Positions 16,641 to 25,794 of a stretch of 64,000 nt of DNA are shown one piece after another (position 1 is the stretch's first letter; every line of letters starts with the position of its first letter). The stretch comes from an uncultured Bacilli bacterium. GTDB taxonomy: Bacteria > Bacillota_I > Bacilli_A > RFN20 > CAG-631. Below the pieces are notes generated by a model. That model saw only the letters and a program-made list of their open reading frames with translations. It had not been told where the DNA came from and did not search any database. The stretch lies in the NCBI GenBank assembly GCA_947626825.1, contig CANQTM010000002.1:1-64000 (forward strand), given 5' to 3'. The position numbers and the translations under genes were made by a program.

Positions 16641-18344
16641 TTAGGCTTCATCTTTTATTTTTTGTAAAATAATGTCGATAACTTCATCAACATTTTTTTC
16701 TTCTTTAAGATTATTTCTTCTCTCTTTAAATTCAACTATATTTTCATTAGCTTTTCTGCCGATAGTTACAATTAAAGGAATGCCTATTAAATCCCAATCT
16801 TTAAATTTAAAACCAGGTTTAGCATCTCTTTCATCTAGGATTACTTCAACTTTATTTTCTTTTAAAGTTTCATACATTTTATCTGCTAAAGATTTTTGAT
16901 CTTCATCATCATAATTAATAACAATTAAAACAACATGATATGGAGCAACATTTAATGGCCAAATAATGCCGTTTTCATCATGATTTTGTTCTATTATAGC
17001 AGACATGGTACGAGTAACGCCAATACCATAACAACCCATAACTAATGGTACTTCTATTCCTTTTTCATTTAAAATTGTAGCTTTCATGGCTTTTGAATAT
17101 TTGGTTTTCAATTTAAATAATTGACCAACTTCAATACCTCTTTCTGATTTTAAAGGTTTTCCACATAAAGGACATAAACAACCATCTTTAACATCTTTTA
17201 AATCAATAACAGTATAATTTTTAACATCACGTTTTAAATAAACATTTTTAATGTGAGTATCTATTTTATTACCACCTACTATAACATTTTTCATATTAGC
17301 AAGTTCGCTATCAACATAGATATCTATATTACAATCAATTGGACCGATAAAACCTTCAACTAAATGATATTTATTAAGTTCATCGCTAGTAGTTAAATAA
17401 ACTTCATGTTCAGCAGCATTTAAAGCATTACATACTTTGACAACATTAACATCTCGATCACCACGAACTAAAAACATAGAAGGTTTACCATTATATGAAT
17501 ATAAAACGGCTTTAGCAATATCTTTTTCTAAAACATTTAAATAAGAAGCCACTTCACTAATGGTTTTGACATTTGGTGTATAGACTTCTTCTATGTTTTC
17601 AACTTGTGCATCATTTTTATAAATATCATCTAAACATGTAGCTTTTTCTTCATCAGCAGCATAGCCACAATTACAATAAATGATGTTTGATTCCCCTATA
17701 TCTGATAAAGCCATAAATTGATGTGATTCACTGCCACCTATAGCACCAGTATCTGCTAAAACAACTTTATAATTTAAATGTAAACGATCAAATATTTTAC
17801 TATATGTGTGGTACATATTTTGATAAGATTCATCTAATCCTTTTTCATCTAGATCAAAAGAATATGCATCTTTCATAATAAATTCACGGCCTCTAATAAG
17901 ACCAAATCTTGGACGAACCTCATCACGATATTTAGTTTGAATTTGATAAATATTCAAAGGTAAAGATTTGTATGATTTTATTTCATTTCTTACTAAATTA
18001 GTAAAAATTTCTTCATGAGTTGGACCTAAACAAAATTCTCTTTCATGACGATCTTTAAAACGAAATAATTCTGGTCCATATTTGTTCCATCTGCCTGATT
18101 CTTCCCATAATTCTTTTGGTTGAATGGCACTAGATAATATTTCTAAAGCACCACTATTATCCATTTCTTCACGAATAATTTTTTCAATTTTATTTAAAAC
18201 TTTTAATCCTAAAGGCAAATAATTATAAACACCAGCTACTAATTTTCTTATCATTCCAGCACGAATAAGCAAAATATGAGAAGCAATTTGTGCTTCTTGT
18301 GGTGCTTCTTTTAAGGTTGATAATAACATTTTACTTGCTTTCAT
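16641..18344 (-). CDS. proS: Prolyl-tRNA synthetase (bacterial type)
   Basis: A 567-residue class II synthetase charging tRNA-Pro. Motif 1 lies around RAGMIRKLVAGVYNYLPLG (28-46), motif 2 around RDEVRPRFGLIRGREFIMKD, and motif 3 around GCYGIGVTR. Between motifs 2 and 3 is the ~160-residue YbaK-like insertion that hydrolyses Ala-tRNA-Pro, so this is the bacterial, editing form. The anticodon-binding domain closes the protein. The SD (taggtg) overlaps the metG stop codon, so synthesis is probably coupled to metG. Confidence 0.96.
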   Translation of the reverse strand: MKASKMLLSTLKEAPQEAQIASHILLIRAGMIRKLVAGVYNYLPLGLKVLNKIEKIIREEMDNSGALEILSSAIQPKELWEESGRWNKYGPELFRFKDRHEREFCLGPTHEEIFTNLVRNEIKSYKSLPLNIYQIQTKYRDEVRPRFGLIRGREFIMKDAYSFDLDEKGLDESYQNMYHTYSKIFDRLHLNYKVVLADTGAIGGSESHQFMALSDIGESNIIYCNCGYAADEEKATCLDDIYKNDAQVENIEEVYTPNVKTISEVASYLNVLEKDIAKAVLYSYNGKPSMFLVRGDRDVNVVKVCNALNAAEHEVYLTTSDELNKYHLVEGFIGPIDCNIDIYVDSELANMKNVIVGGNKIDTHIKNVYLKRDVKNYTVIDLKDVKDGCLCPLCGKPLKSERGIEVGQLFKLKTKYSKAMKATILNEKGIEVPLVMGCYGIGVTRTMSAIIEQNHDENGIIWPLNVAPYHVVLIVINYDDEDQKSLADKMYETLKENKVEVILDERDAKPGFKFKDWDLIGIPLIVTIGRKANENIVEFKERRNNLKEEKNVDEVIDIILQKIKDEA

Positions 18345-18354
18345 TATTTGACAC

Positions 18355-19953
18355 CTACTTACTATAAATTTTTTCTTTCATGCGTTGTACTTCAACTTCC
18401 ATATCTAAACGAGCATAAACTGGTGTTATATTTTCAGATATGTGTATATTAGATAATTGGCCAAAAGGTAAATTTAATGCTTGATAATTTCTTAGATTTT
18501 CAGGGACGTTTAGCATATCTAATACTTTATTACTTCCTTCTATTAAAAAAGGAGTCAACAAAGTTGATGTGATATAAATAACATTGGCTAAATGTGACAT
18601 AACAGAAGCCAATTCTTTTTGTTTTGTTTCATCTTTAGCTAAAGCCCATGGTTTACTATCTTCAATATATTTATTTGCTTTAGTTATAGTATCAAAAATT
18701 GTACTGATGGCATTAGTTACATCAAAATTGTCCATTTTCATAAAGAAATTATTAATGGAATTTTTGCATGTTATTTCTAAATCATAATCAAGATCATTAA
18801 AAGCTTTTTCATAATTTGGAATAAGACCATTAAAATATTTTTTAATCATAGATAAGCTTCTATGAACTAAATTACCATATGTATTTGCTAAATCAGCATT
18901 GCATCTTTCAACGAATTGTTCTGGTGTGAATATGCCATCTTCACAAAATGGAATTTCTCTTAAAAGATAATATCTTAGCATATCAATACCATACATTTCT
19001 TTTAATGGTTCAGGATAAACAACATTGCCTTTTGATTTTGACATTTTACCATCTTTCATAACAATCCAACCATGTACTAAAAATTTATCTGGTAAAGGTA
19101 AATTTAAAGCCATTAAGAAAACAGGCCAATATATTAAATGGAATCTTGTTATTTCTTTACCTAAAACATGAACTTTTTCACAATCTTCATTCCAATATTT
19201 TAAAAATTTAGTTTCATCATTATTCCTATAATTTAAAGCACTTAAATAATTTAATAAAGCATCAAGCCAAACATAAACAACATGTTTAGGATTTTCTTTA
19301 ACTTTCACACCCCAATCGAAAGATGTTCTTGAAACACATAAATCTTCAAGACCAGGTTCAATAAAACTATTAACGACTTCTTTTAATCGACTACTTGGCA
19401 TTACTATATTTTCATGTCTTTTATAAAAATCTAATAATTTATCTGTATATTTTGACATTTTAAAGAAGTAAGCTTCTTCTTTTTCTTTTGTTACTTCACG
19501 GCCACAGTCTGGGCATTTACCATCAACTAATTGACTTGTTGTAAAAAATGATTCACAAGGTTTACAATACCAACCTTCATATTCGCCCAAATAAATATCA
19601 CCATTTTGTAAAAAATATGAAAAAACTTCTTGTACCACTTTTTCATGTCTTGGTTGAGTTGTTCGAATAAAATCATCATTTGTAATAGCAAAATCTTTCC
19701 ATAAATTGGTAATTGAATTTGCCATATTATCAACATATTCAATTGGAGTGATATTATTATTTTTAGCTACATCTTGAATTTTTTGCCCATGTTCATCTGT
19801 GCCTGTTAAAAAGAAAACATCATAACCACAAGCTCTTTTATATCTTGCAATTGCATCACACATAAAAGTTGTATAAACATGTCCAATATGTAAATTGCCA
19901 CTTGGATAATAAATTGGTGTTGATATATAAAATTTATTTTTATTTATAGCCAT
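18355..19953 (-). CDS. metG: Methionyl-tRNA synthetase, short form
   Basis: A 532-residue class I synthetase charging tRNA-Met. I start at ATG 19953; the in-frame GTG 19965 is part of the SD AAGAGGTG (19963-19970). HIGH is at 22-25, KMSKS near residue 303, and a zinc knuckle of two CxxC pairs lies at about 127-150. The protein stops after the anticodon-binding helices and lacks the C-terminal tRNA-binding (EMAP/Trbp111-like) domain of longer Bacillus forms. Its leader holds the 40-bp palindromic array. metG follows rsmI in the Bacillus region too, but here a fic gene intervenes. Confidence 0.95.
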   Translation of the reverse strand: MAINKNKFYISTPIYYPSGNLHIGHVYTTFMCDAIARYKRACGYDVFFLTGTDEHGQKIQDVAKNNNITPIEYVDNMANSITNLWKDFAITNDDFIRTTQPRHEKVVQEVFSYFLQNGDIYLGEYEGWYCKPCESFFTTSQLVDGKCPDCGREVTKEKEEAYFFKMSKYTDKLLDFYKRHENIVMPSSRLKEVVNSFIEPGLEDLCVSRTSFDWGVKVKENPKHVVYVWLDALLNYLSALNYRNNDETKFLKYWNEDCEKVHVLGKEITRFHLIYWPVFLMALNLPLPDKFLVHGWIVMKDGKMSKSKGNVVYPEPLKEMYGIDMLRYYLLREIPFCEDGIFTPEQFVERCNADLANTYGNLVHRSLSMIKKYFNGLIPNYEKAFNDLDYDLEITCKNSINNFFMKMDNFDVTNAISTIFDTITKANKYIEDSKPWALAKDETKQKELASVMSHLANVIYITSTLLTPFLIEGSNKVLDMLNVPENLRNYQALNLPFGQLSNIHISENITPVYARLDMEVEVQRMKEKIYSK

Positions 19954-19980
19954 TATTTTTTTCACCTCTTAATTTTTATA

Positions 19981-20220
19981 ATTTTATAGAACGAATTTTT
20001 GTCATTTTTCGTTCCATGGAAATTTATAGAACGAAATTTTTGGTTTTTTCGTTCCATGGAATTTTATAGAACGAATTTTTGCTATTTTTCGTTCCATGGA
20101 AATTTATAGAACGAAATTTTTGATTTTTTCGTTCCATGGAATTTTATAGAACGAAATTTTTGATTTTTTCGTTCCATGGAATTTTATAGAACGAATTTTT
20201 GTCATTTTTCGTTCTATAAC
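19981..20220. repeat. Six-unit 40-bp palindromic hairpin array between fic and metG
   Basis: Units begin at 19981, 20021, 20061, 20101, 20141 and 20181 with an exact 40-base period. Each has GAACGAA (first at 19989-19995), a 12-base T-rich middle and TTCGTTC (20008-20014), forming a 7-bp hairpin. Between units lies TTCCATGGAA, itself palindromic. Each TTCGTTC can also pair with the next unit's GAACGAA across a 14-base loop, so two pairing registers exist. The last unit ends TTCGTTCTATA instead of CCATGG. Middles vary: TTTGTCATT (units 1 and 6), TTTGGTTTT (2), TTTGCTATT (3), TTTGATTTT (4 and 5). It would be transcribed in the metG leader. No U-tail follows the hairpins, so they are not ordinary terminators. 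Confidence 0.92.
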
Positions 20221-20256
20221 TTTTTAAAAACATTTTTTTATTTTCTTTTTTATAAA

Positions 20257-21396
20257 TTATTCTGTTAAAAATATTTCTACATATTCAGAAAATACAAATA
20301 TTTGATTTCTACTATATCCAGTAGTTTCTTTTATTATATTAATTGACTTCAATTCATTTATTACACCATTAACAGTAGATTCAGGCATTCCTAATGTTTC
20401 AGATATTTTTTTTCTTGATGAATAAGGCTCATTATAAAAGAAATCTATAATTTTTTTAGCATTATCATATTTAACTTTTAAATTTGAAATTTGATTATCT
20501 ACTTTTTTAGTGAGCTCAACAACTTTTTTAAATTTTACTTTTGCAATTTTGGCAGTTTCAATTACTCCTTCTAAGAAAAACTTTATCCATCCAATAATAT
20601 CATTTTTAACTCTAACATCATTTAATTTTTGATAATATATGTCTCTATTTTTTTCAAAAAAGAACGATATGTATAAACATGGATTATCTAAATATTTTTT
20701 GCTTTGTAAATATAAAGGAATTAATAGTCTCCCAATTCTTCCATTTCCATCTAAAAATGGATGTATTGATTCAAATTGATAATGAATTATAGCAATTTTT
20801 ATTAAATCTGGAGTATCAATTTCTTCATTATTGATAAATAGTTCTAAGTCTTTCAAACAATCAGCAACATCTTCTACTAATGGAGGAACATATGCAGCAG
20901 TTGATGGCATTGTTCCACCAATCCAATTTTGTGAAATTCTAAATTCTCCTGGTGTCTTTTTTTCTCCTCTAACACCACTTAATAATATTTTATGTATTTC
21001 TCTAATTAATCTATTGCATATTGGAAATCCATCATTAATTCTAGCAATACCATAATTTGTTGCTTTGACATAATTTTGAACTTCTACCCAATCATCTTTT
21101 TTCTCCGGATTTATATCTTGCAAATCAGATAAATCTTCTTCAATAGTTGTTTTTGTTCCTTCTATTTTACTAGATTTGTTTGCTTCAATTTTTACATGCA
21201 TTTTTATATATAAATCAACATTAGGAAGAAGCAATGAATATGCGTTTAATTCTCCTATTTGCCTATTTGCTTCGGCAAGTAAAGAATCTAATTTTGTATC
21301 TTCCCAACTCCAATTATAATTAATATTGCTTGGTAAAAATGCTTTGTATCCAATCCCTTGTTTATAATTTCCAGATTTATATTCTTCTAATTTCAT
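20257..21396 (-). CDS. fic: Fic family protein (putative AMP transferase)
   Basis: A 379-residue protein with the intact Fic motif HPFLDGNGRIGR (212-223), whose His is the catalytic base for transferring AMP or a similar group to target hydroxyls. The N-terminal helix carries the self-inhibitory motif SSKIEG (75-80; S/T-xxx-E-G), making it a class II Fic protein. A winged-helix segment (about 335-365, KKISETLGMPESTVNGVINEL) ends it, suggesting autoregulation or DNA binding. The start is 2 bases after the rsmI stop, so it is embedded in the housekeeping operon. No antitoxin gene is seen, as expected for class II. Target unknown. Confidence 0.88.
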   Translation of the reverse strand: MKLEEYKSGNYKQGIGYKAFLPSNINYNWSWEDTKLDSLLAEANRQIGELNAYSLLLPNVDLYIKMHVKIEANKSSKIEGTKTTIEEDLSDLQDINPEKKDDWVEVQNYVKATNYGIARINDGFPICNRLIREIHKILLSGVRGEKKTPGEFRISQNWIGGTMPSTAAYVPPLVEDVADCLKDLELFINNEEIDTPDLIKIAIIHYQFESIHPFLDGNGRIGRLLIPLYLQSKKYLDNPCLYISFFFEKNRDIYYQKLNDVRVKNDIIGWIKFFLEGVIETAKIAKVKFKKVVELTKKVDNQISNLKVKYDNAKKIIDFFYNEPYSSRKKISETLGMPESTVNGVINELKSINIIKETTGYSRNQIFVFSEYVEIFLTE

Positions 21397-21398
21397 AG

Positions 21399-22265
21399 TT
21401 AGTCATCCTTATTTTTTTTATTAATATAATAATTATATAATTCTTTTTTAACTATATTATACGAAGATGATATTTTTTTAATAGCATCATTGGTATATAA
21501 ACCATTATTAATTAGATTATCAACCAGTTTGCATGCGTCATCTAAAGATATATTTTCTTTATTTTTTAAATTTGTATTTCCATTACAAACTAAAACCATT
21601 TCTCCTTTTAAGGTTTCACAAATTGGTATTATTTCACTAATTGTCCCGCGTATATATTCTTCATACATTTTAGTCATTTCACGAGCTAAACATATTTTTC
21701 GATCACCAAATATTAATAACATATCTTGTAATACTTTTAAGATTTTGTGTGGCGATTGATAAAATATTATGGTATCTTGGAAATCTTTTAATTTTTCTAA
21801 TTCTTTTTTTCTTTTTGAATCATTTGCATCTAAAAAACCATAAAAATAAAAATGTTTTGTATCTAATCCACTAGATAATAATGCTGTAAGCATAGCTGAA
21901 GGGCCATTTATAACTACGACATTGTAATTGTTTTCTATTGCACAATTTACTAAAATGTTTCCAGGATCACTAATACAAGGATAACCTGCATCTGACATAT
22001 AGGCCACATCTTGATTATTATTTAAATAAGATAATAATTTTTCACAATTAGATTTTTCAGTATAATCAGGACAACTAATTAAAATTTTTTTAATGTTAAG
22101 ATTATTTAATAATTTTCCTGTAATTCTAGTGTCTTCACAAAAAACGGCTTCTATTTTTGGCAAAATTTCTTGCATTCTAATAGTTACTTCTTTTAAATTA
22201 CCAATTGGTGTGGCAATTAAATATAAAGTTGCTTTATTGTTTTGATAACTTTGTTGGCGTATCAT
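21399..22265 (-). CDS. rsmI: 16S rRNA (cytidine-1402-2'-O)-methyltransferase
   Basis: A 288-residue RsmI (YraL/YabC type). The start is ATG 22265, which has the SD AAGGAGG; an in-frame ATG at 22325 would add 20 hydrophobic residues without an SD. LYLIATPIGNL (about 13-23), EDTRITGKLL, and SDAGYPCISDPG are the family's SAM-binding signatures. The gene overlaps the end of ricT by 32 bases. It methylates the 2'-OH of C1402 in the decoding centre. Confidence 0.94.
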   Translation of the reverse strand: MIRQQSYQNNKATLYLIATPIGNLKEVTIRMQEILPKIEAVFCEDTRITGKLLNNLNIKKILISCPDYTEKSNCEKLLSYLNNNQDVAYMSDAGYPCISDPGNILVNCAIENNYNVVVINGPSAMLTALLSSGLDTKHFYFYGFLDANDSKRKKELEKLKDFQDTIIFYQSPHKILKVLQDMLLIFGDRKICLAREMTKMYEEYIRGTISEIIPICETLKGEMVLVCNGNTNLKNKENISLDDACKLVDNLINNGLYTNDAIKKISSSYNIVKKELYNYYINKKNKDD

Positions 22266-23133
22266 TTTTAGCCTCCTTAAAATACTCATCAAAAGTAACA
22301 AAAAGTGAATTATCGCTATTTTCAAGTTTCATTGTTTTTGATAAGACATTCATAGAAGTTATTTTAAATTCTTCATCTTTATATTTACATTTTTGTCCAA
22401 GTTTTGGTAAACCAACTTTTAAATCACTATATAAACTATCTTCATATTTTAAACAACAAATTAATTTTCCACATTGACCAGACAATTTAGAAATGTTTAA
22501 AGCAAGTAATTGGTTCTTAGCCATATTAATGCTTATTCCTTCAAAATCTGATAAAAATGTTGAACAACATAAAGGTAAACCACACGGGCCAATTCCTCCA
22601 ATTGCTTTAGCACGATCTCTAGCTCCAATTTGATGTAATTCAATACGACAATGAAGTTTGGCTGCTAATATTTTTAATAATTCACGAAAATCAACTCTTT
22701 CATCAGCAATATATGTAAAGATTATTTTTGTAGCATCTAAGGTATATTCAGAAGAAATAAGATGCATATCTAATTTTTGATCCATTACACCTTGAATAAA
22801 AATTTCATTGGCTTTTTTAGCATTTTCATTATTTTTTTCATAATTTGTTAAATCTTCTTGTGTTGCTAAACGAACAATTGGCTTTAAAGATGTTTCTAAT
22901 TTGATATCGTCTTTTTCTTTATATTCATTAACAATATAACCAAGTTCTAAACCTCTAGCTGTTTCAACAACAACTTTATCATCTTTTTCATATTTATTAG
23001 TATCGCTACCAAAATAATAAGTAAGCAAAACATTTTTAAAGCTAACACCATAAATGTATTTATAATCTTTAACTTCAATATCATTAGTTGTTTCTTCGTT
23101 ATTTTCTATTACTTTTTCATTTTCATTTGGCAT
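22234..23133 (-). CDS. ricT: PSP1-domain protein RicT (YaaT)
   Basis: A 299-residue PSP1 superfamily protein. I start at ATG 23133 after the strong SD AAAGGAGA; the longer frame to 23166 runs back into holB. The cysteine-rich signature GGIGPCGLPLCC ... SGQCGKLICCLKYE is characteristic. In Bacillus, RicT works in the RicAFT complex, which binds Fe-S clusters and steers RNase Y processing of mRNAs. Position between holB and rsmI matches the Bacillus order. ricA and ricF are not in this window, and the yabA gene usually nearby is absent here. Confidence 0.92.
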   Translation of the reverse strand: MPNENEKVIENNEETTNDIEVKDYKYIYGVSFKNVLLTYYFGSDTNKYEKDDKVVVETARGLELGYIVNEYKEKDDIKLETSLKPIVRLATQEDLTNYEKNNENAKKANEIFIQGVMDQKLDMHLISSEYTLDATKIIFTYIADERVDFRELLKILAAKLHCRIELHQIGARDRAKAIGGIGPCGLPLCCSTFLSDFEGISINMAKNQLLALNISKLSGQCGKLICCLKYEDSLYSDLKVGLPKLGQKCKYKDEEFKITSMNVLSKTMKLENSDNSLFVTFDEYFKEAKNDTPTKLSKQ

Positions 23134-23155
23134 AAGAAAGTCTCCTTTCGTTGAA

Positions 23156-24133
23156 TTATCTATCAATCAAATTAATCAATAATTTATCAAAAACTAAGTT
23201 TTTGTTAGCATTTGATAATAATGCTACTTTAGCATTAGTTATATCAGTAATCATTTTTTCTAAATGTTTATAATTTTCTTTTATTTCTAATATGTGTTCT
23301 TTTAAAAATTTAGGTTGATAATCATTATCTTCTTTAGCAATTATTGCTTCAAGTATACACGATTCTAGCATATCAAGATATAGATCAAGTAAATTATTGT
23401 TATTTAAAGAATTTAAACCTTTAGTTTGCATATAAACAATAAAATAATTATCTTTAACTTCTAAATAATTTAATGATTCTATTAAAACATTTTTAACTAA
23501 TTGATAATTATCAGATTGAGCAAGTTGTAAATTGTTTTCAATATTATTTGATATTTTAGAAATTAAATAAGCATCTTCTAAAGGAATATTATTTTCTTTT
23601 AAAGCATTAACTAAATCATTTATCATAAATTGTTTTAATGAAATAACTTGGCAACGTGAAATAATTGTAGGCAAAATTGAATCAACTGAATTACTAGTAA
23701 ATATAGCTACAATATTACTTGTTGGTTCTTCAATAAATTTTAATAATTTATTTAATGAAGGAATTGGTGCTTTTTCAATTAAATTAATAATGTAAATTTG
23801 CACATTTTCATTTTCCATAGCTGATTTGTTAAAATCTTCTTGTAATGATAATATTACATCTGTTTTTAAATCTTCACCATTAAGCATTTTAAAATCAGCA
23901 TAAGTTTGATTTTGTATTTTTTTACATATTAAACAATTTTCACAAGCAAGATTATCTTCATCTTTATTTTGACATACCAAACTTTGGGCTATTAAAATAG
24001 CAATTTCAGTTAATGGAGTGCCTTTATTACCATTTATGATATAAGCATGAGATGTCTTTTTTTCAGTAAAAGAATTTTTTAAAATTTGATATACAATGGG
24101 CTGTGAATTTTTTAAATATTCTTTAATGTTCAT
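23156..24133 (-). CDS. holB: DNA polymerase III delta' subunit
   Basis: A 325-residue clamp-loader subunit. SHAYIINGNKG (28-38) replaces a true Walker A, as expected for the non-hydrolysing delta' subunit. Four cysteines (54, 64, 67, 70) form the zinc module, and KLLKFIEEP and SRCQVISL are the sensor and SRC-like motifs. The N-terminus overlaps tmk by 11 bases, the standard Firmicutes pairing. With tau and delta it loads the beta clamp. Confidence 0.92.
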   Translation of the reverse strand: MNIKEYLKNSQPIVYQILKNSFTEKKTSHAYIINGNKGTPLTEIAILIAQSLVCQNKDEDNLACENCLICKKIQNQTYADFKMLNGEDLKTDVILSLQEDFNKSAMENENVQIYIINLIEKAPIPSLNKLLKFIEEPTSNIVAIFTSNSVDSILPTIISRCQVISLKQFMINDLVNALKENNIPLEDAYLISKISNNIENNLQLAQSDNYQLVKNVLIESLNYLEVKDNYFIVYMQTKGLNSLNNNNLLDLYLDMLESCILEAIIAKEDNDYQPKFLKEHILEIKENYKHLEKMITDITNAKVALLSNANKNLVFDKLLINLIDR

Positions 24134-24752
24134 CTAATTTATTTTTTATTATTTTCATAACATCATTAAAAACTTCATCTTCTGATTTATTTCCATCAAT
24201 TAAAGTAAAACGATTAGCATATTTTTCTTTAATTAATTGATATCCTTGATGAACTTTATTATGAAAATTAATATTTTCAAGATCTAGTCTATTGACTTCA
24301 TCTTGACGATTGTTTTTGATTCTTTTAAGGCCAATTTCAGGATCTATATCTAATAATATAGTTATATCAGGCCAGCAATTATTAATAGCAAACATATTTA
24401 TATCATAAACTTCTTCAATACCTATATCTCTTGCATAACCTTGATAAGCTAAAGAAGAATCAATAAAACGATCACAAATGACAATATAATCTTTTTCTAA
24501 TGCTGGAATAACTTTTTCTACTAAATGTTGACGTCGACTTGCTGCATAAAGTAATGCTTCACATCTGGCATCTAAATTAGTATTATTGACATCTAAAATT
24601 ATATCTCTAATTTTTTCTGCTATTGCTACGCCTCCTGGCTCTCTTGTATACAAAACTTTGTAGCCTTCTTGTTTTAATTCTTTGACAACTTTTTTAGCTA
24701 CTGTTGTTTTGCCACTACCTTCAGGGCCTTCTAAAGTAATAAACATTCCCAT
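24123..24752 (-). CDS. tmk: Thymidylate kinase
   Basis: A 209-residue dTMP kinase (dTMP + ATP to dTDP). P-loop GPEGSGKT (9-16), TREPGG (36-41), DRFIDSSLAYQG (about 93-104) with the DR(Y/F) signature, and a lid region with Arg residues near 155 are all present. It is the first gene of the long - strand block, preceded by an SD GAGGTG and a candidate promoter in the divergent intergenic region. Confidence 0.95.
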   Translation of the reverse strand: MGMFITLEGPEGSGKTTVAKKVVKELKQEGYKVLYTREPGGVAIAEKIRDIILDVNNTNLDARCEALLYAASRRQHLVEKVIPALEKDYIVICDRFIDSSLAYQGYARDIGIEEVYDINMFAINNCWPDITILLDIDPEIGLKRIKNNRQDEVNRLDLENINFHNKVHQGYQLIKEKYANRFTLIDGNKSEDEVFNDVMKIIKNKLDEH

Positions 24753-24772
24753 TGTTAAACACCTCGTCTTTA

Positions 24773-24801
24773 ATTATACATCATTTTTAAAGGTAATTAA
24801 A
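24773..24801 (-). promoter_or_regulatory. Candidate promoter for the tmk operon
   Basis: Reading the - strand, a perfect TATAAT lies at 24778-24773, preceded after 17 bases by TTTAAT (24801-24796), a 3/6 match to the -35 consensus. It is about 20 bases upstream of the tmk start and just before the SD. Confidence 0.42.
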
Positions 24802-24814
24802 TAATATTATTTAG

Positions 24815-24843
24815 TTGTTAGAAATCACTTTTTAAAGTAAAAT
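24815..24843 (+). promoter_or_regulatory. Candidate sigma-A promoter for the zinc-ribbon membrane protein
   Basis: TTGTTA (24815-24820), a 17-base spacer and TAAAAT (24838-24843) are followed by the SD gaaagga and ATG 24868. It is divergent from the tmk promoter. Confidence 0.5.
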
Positions 24844-24867
24844 ATATGTGAAAGGATTTTAAAAACA

Positions 24868-25794
24868 ATGTTGAATTTAAATAAATTTTATCAAGATAAT
24901 AATTTTAAGTTTGATAAAAAGATGGCTTATGGTGTATATCATATGTATTTAGTATCTATTTTACCAACAGGAAATTATATTCATGTAACTATTAATTTTA
25001 ATAAACAAATAACTCGTGAACAGGGAGCCAATATTTCATTAAAAATGAGAGAATTGAAAAATTCAAATAGGGCTTTACAAAATGCTATTACGACAAATAT
25101 ATTCCAAGAATTAATTATTTATAATTCTGCTTCTATAAATGAAGAATTAATTCCAATTTTAGATAAAGTCATAGATATATTAAATGGTAGTGGTGTTGTA
25201 ACTTGTGATATTTGTCCTTTATGTGGTTTAAATTTACCAACTGATGCACCTTTTGCTCGCATTAAAAATTCTGCTATTCAAGCTCATGAAAATTGTATTA
25301 ATCAATTGATCAATTCAACTAATGCTATGAATAATTCTTTAGAAAAACAAAGTAAAAAACATTTAGGAAAATCTATTATATTCATAGTTTTATCTATGTT
25401 ACTTGCTTCATCTTTAATAACATTAATAATTTTCTTTAGTAAATATTTATTATTTTCTATAATGACTGGATTTATAAGTTATTTTATAGCTAGAATAGCA
25501 ATGATGAGATTTCGTATTCCATATGGAAAAGTTCAAATAATCATTAATCTTTCTTTTTCACTGATTGCTATTATTTTATCTGTTTTTGCTGGCTCAATTT
25601 TTTATGGTGCAAATTATTTAGATATAACTTATTCTAATATGTTTTTAAATTATTTTTCTAATTTATTAAGTGATAACTTTTTTGTTGGAAGAAATGTTAT
25701 TTTTTCATTTTTATTAAGTGTTGCTTTTTTATTTGTTTTTAATTTAAACGATTTAAGAAAATTGATAACTAAAAATTTAGTTTATCGATTATAA
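24868..25794 (+). CDS. Membrane protein with zinc-ribbon-like motif
   Basis: A 308-residue protein with no recognised family. The first ~110 residues are soluble and strand-rich. Next comes CDICPLCG with Cys113, Cys116 and Cys119, then His140 and Cys143, a plausible zinc site. Four hydrophobic segments follow (about 168-190, 193-213, 225-250 and 280-298). The layout suggests a cytoplasmic zinc domain tethered to a membrane bundle. It is transcribed alone, divergently from tmk. The SD gaaagga precedes ATG 24868. Function unknown. Confidence 0.7.
   Translation: MLNLNKFYQDNNFKFDKKMAYGVYHMYLVSILPTGNYIHVTINFNKQITREQGANISLKMRELKNSNRALQNAITTNIFQELIIYNSASINEELIPILDKVIDILNGSGVVTCDICPLCGLNLPTDAPFARIKNSAIQAHENCINQLINSTNAMNNSLEKQSKKHLGKSIIFIVLSMLLASSLITLIIFFSKYLLFSIMTGFISYFIARIAMMRFRIPYGKVQIIINLSFSLIAIILSVFAGSIFYGANYLDITYSNMFLNYFSNLLSDNFFVGRNVIFSFLLSVAFLFVFNLNDLRKLITKNLVYRL

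Noticed and set aside
19981..20220. Possible CRISPR array
   Set aside because: The 40-bp units repeat throughout with only small loop changes; there are no unique spacers and no cas genes.
19954..20256. T-box or SAM riboswitch upstream of metG
   Set aside because: No T-box antiterminator bulge, specifier loop or SAM riboswitch core is visible; the leader is the palindromic array plus an AT-rich tail.
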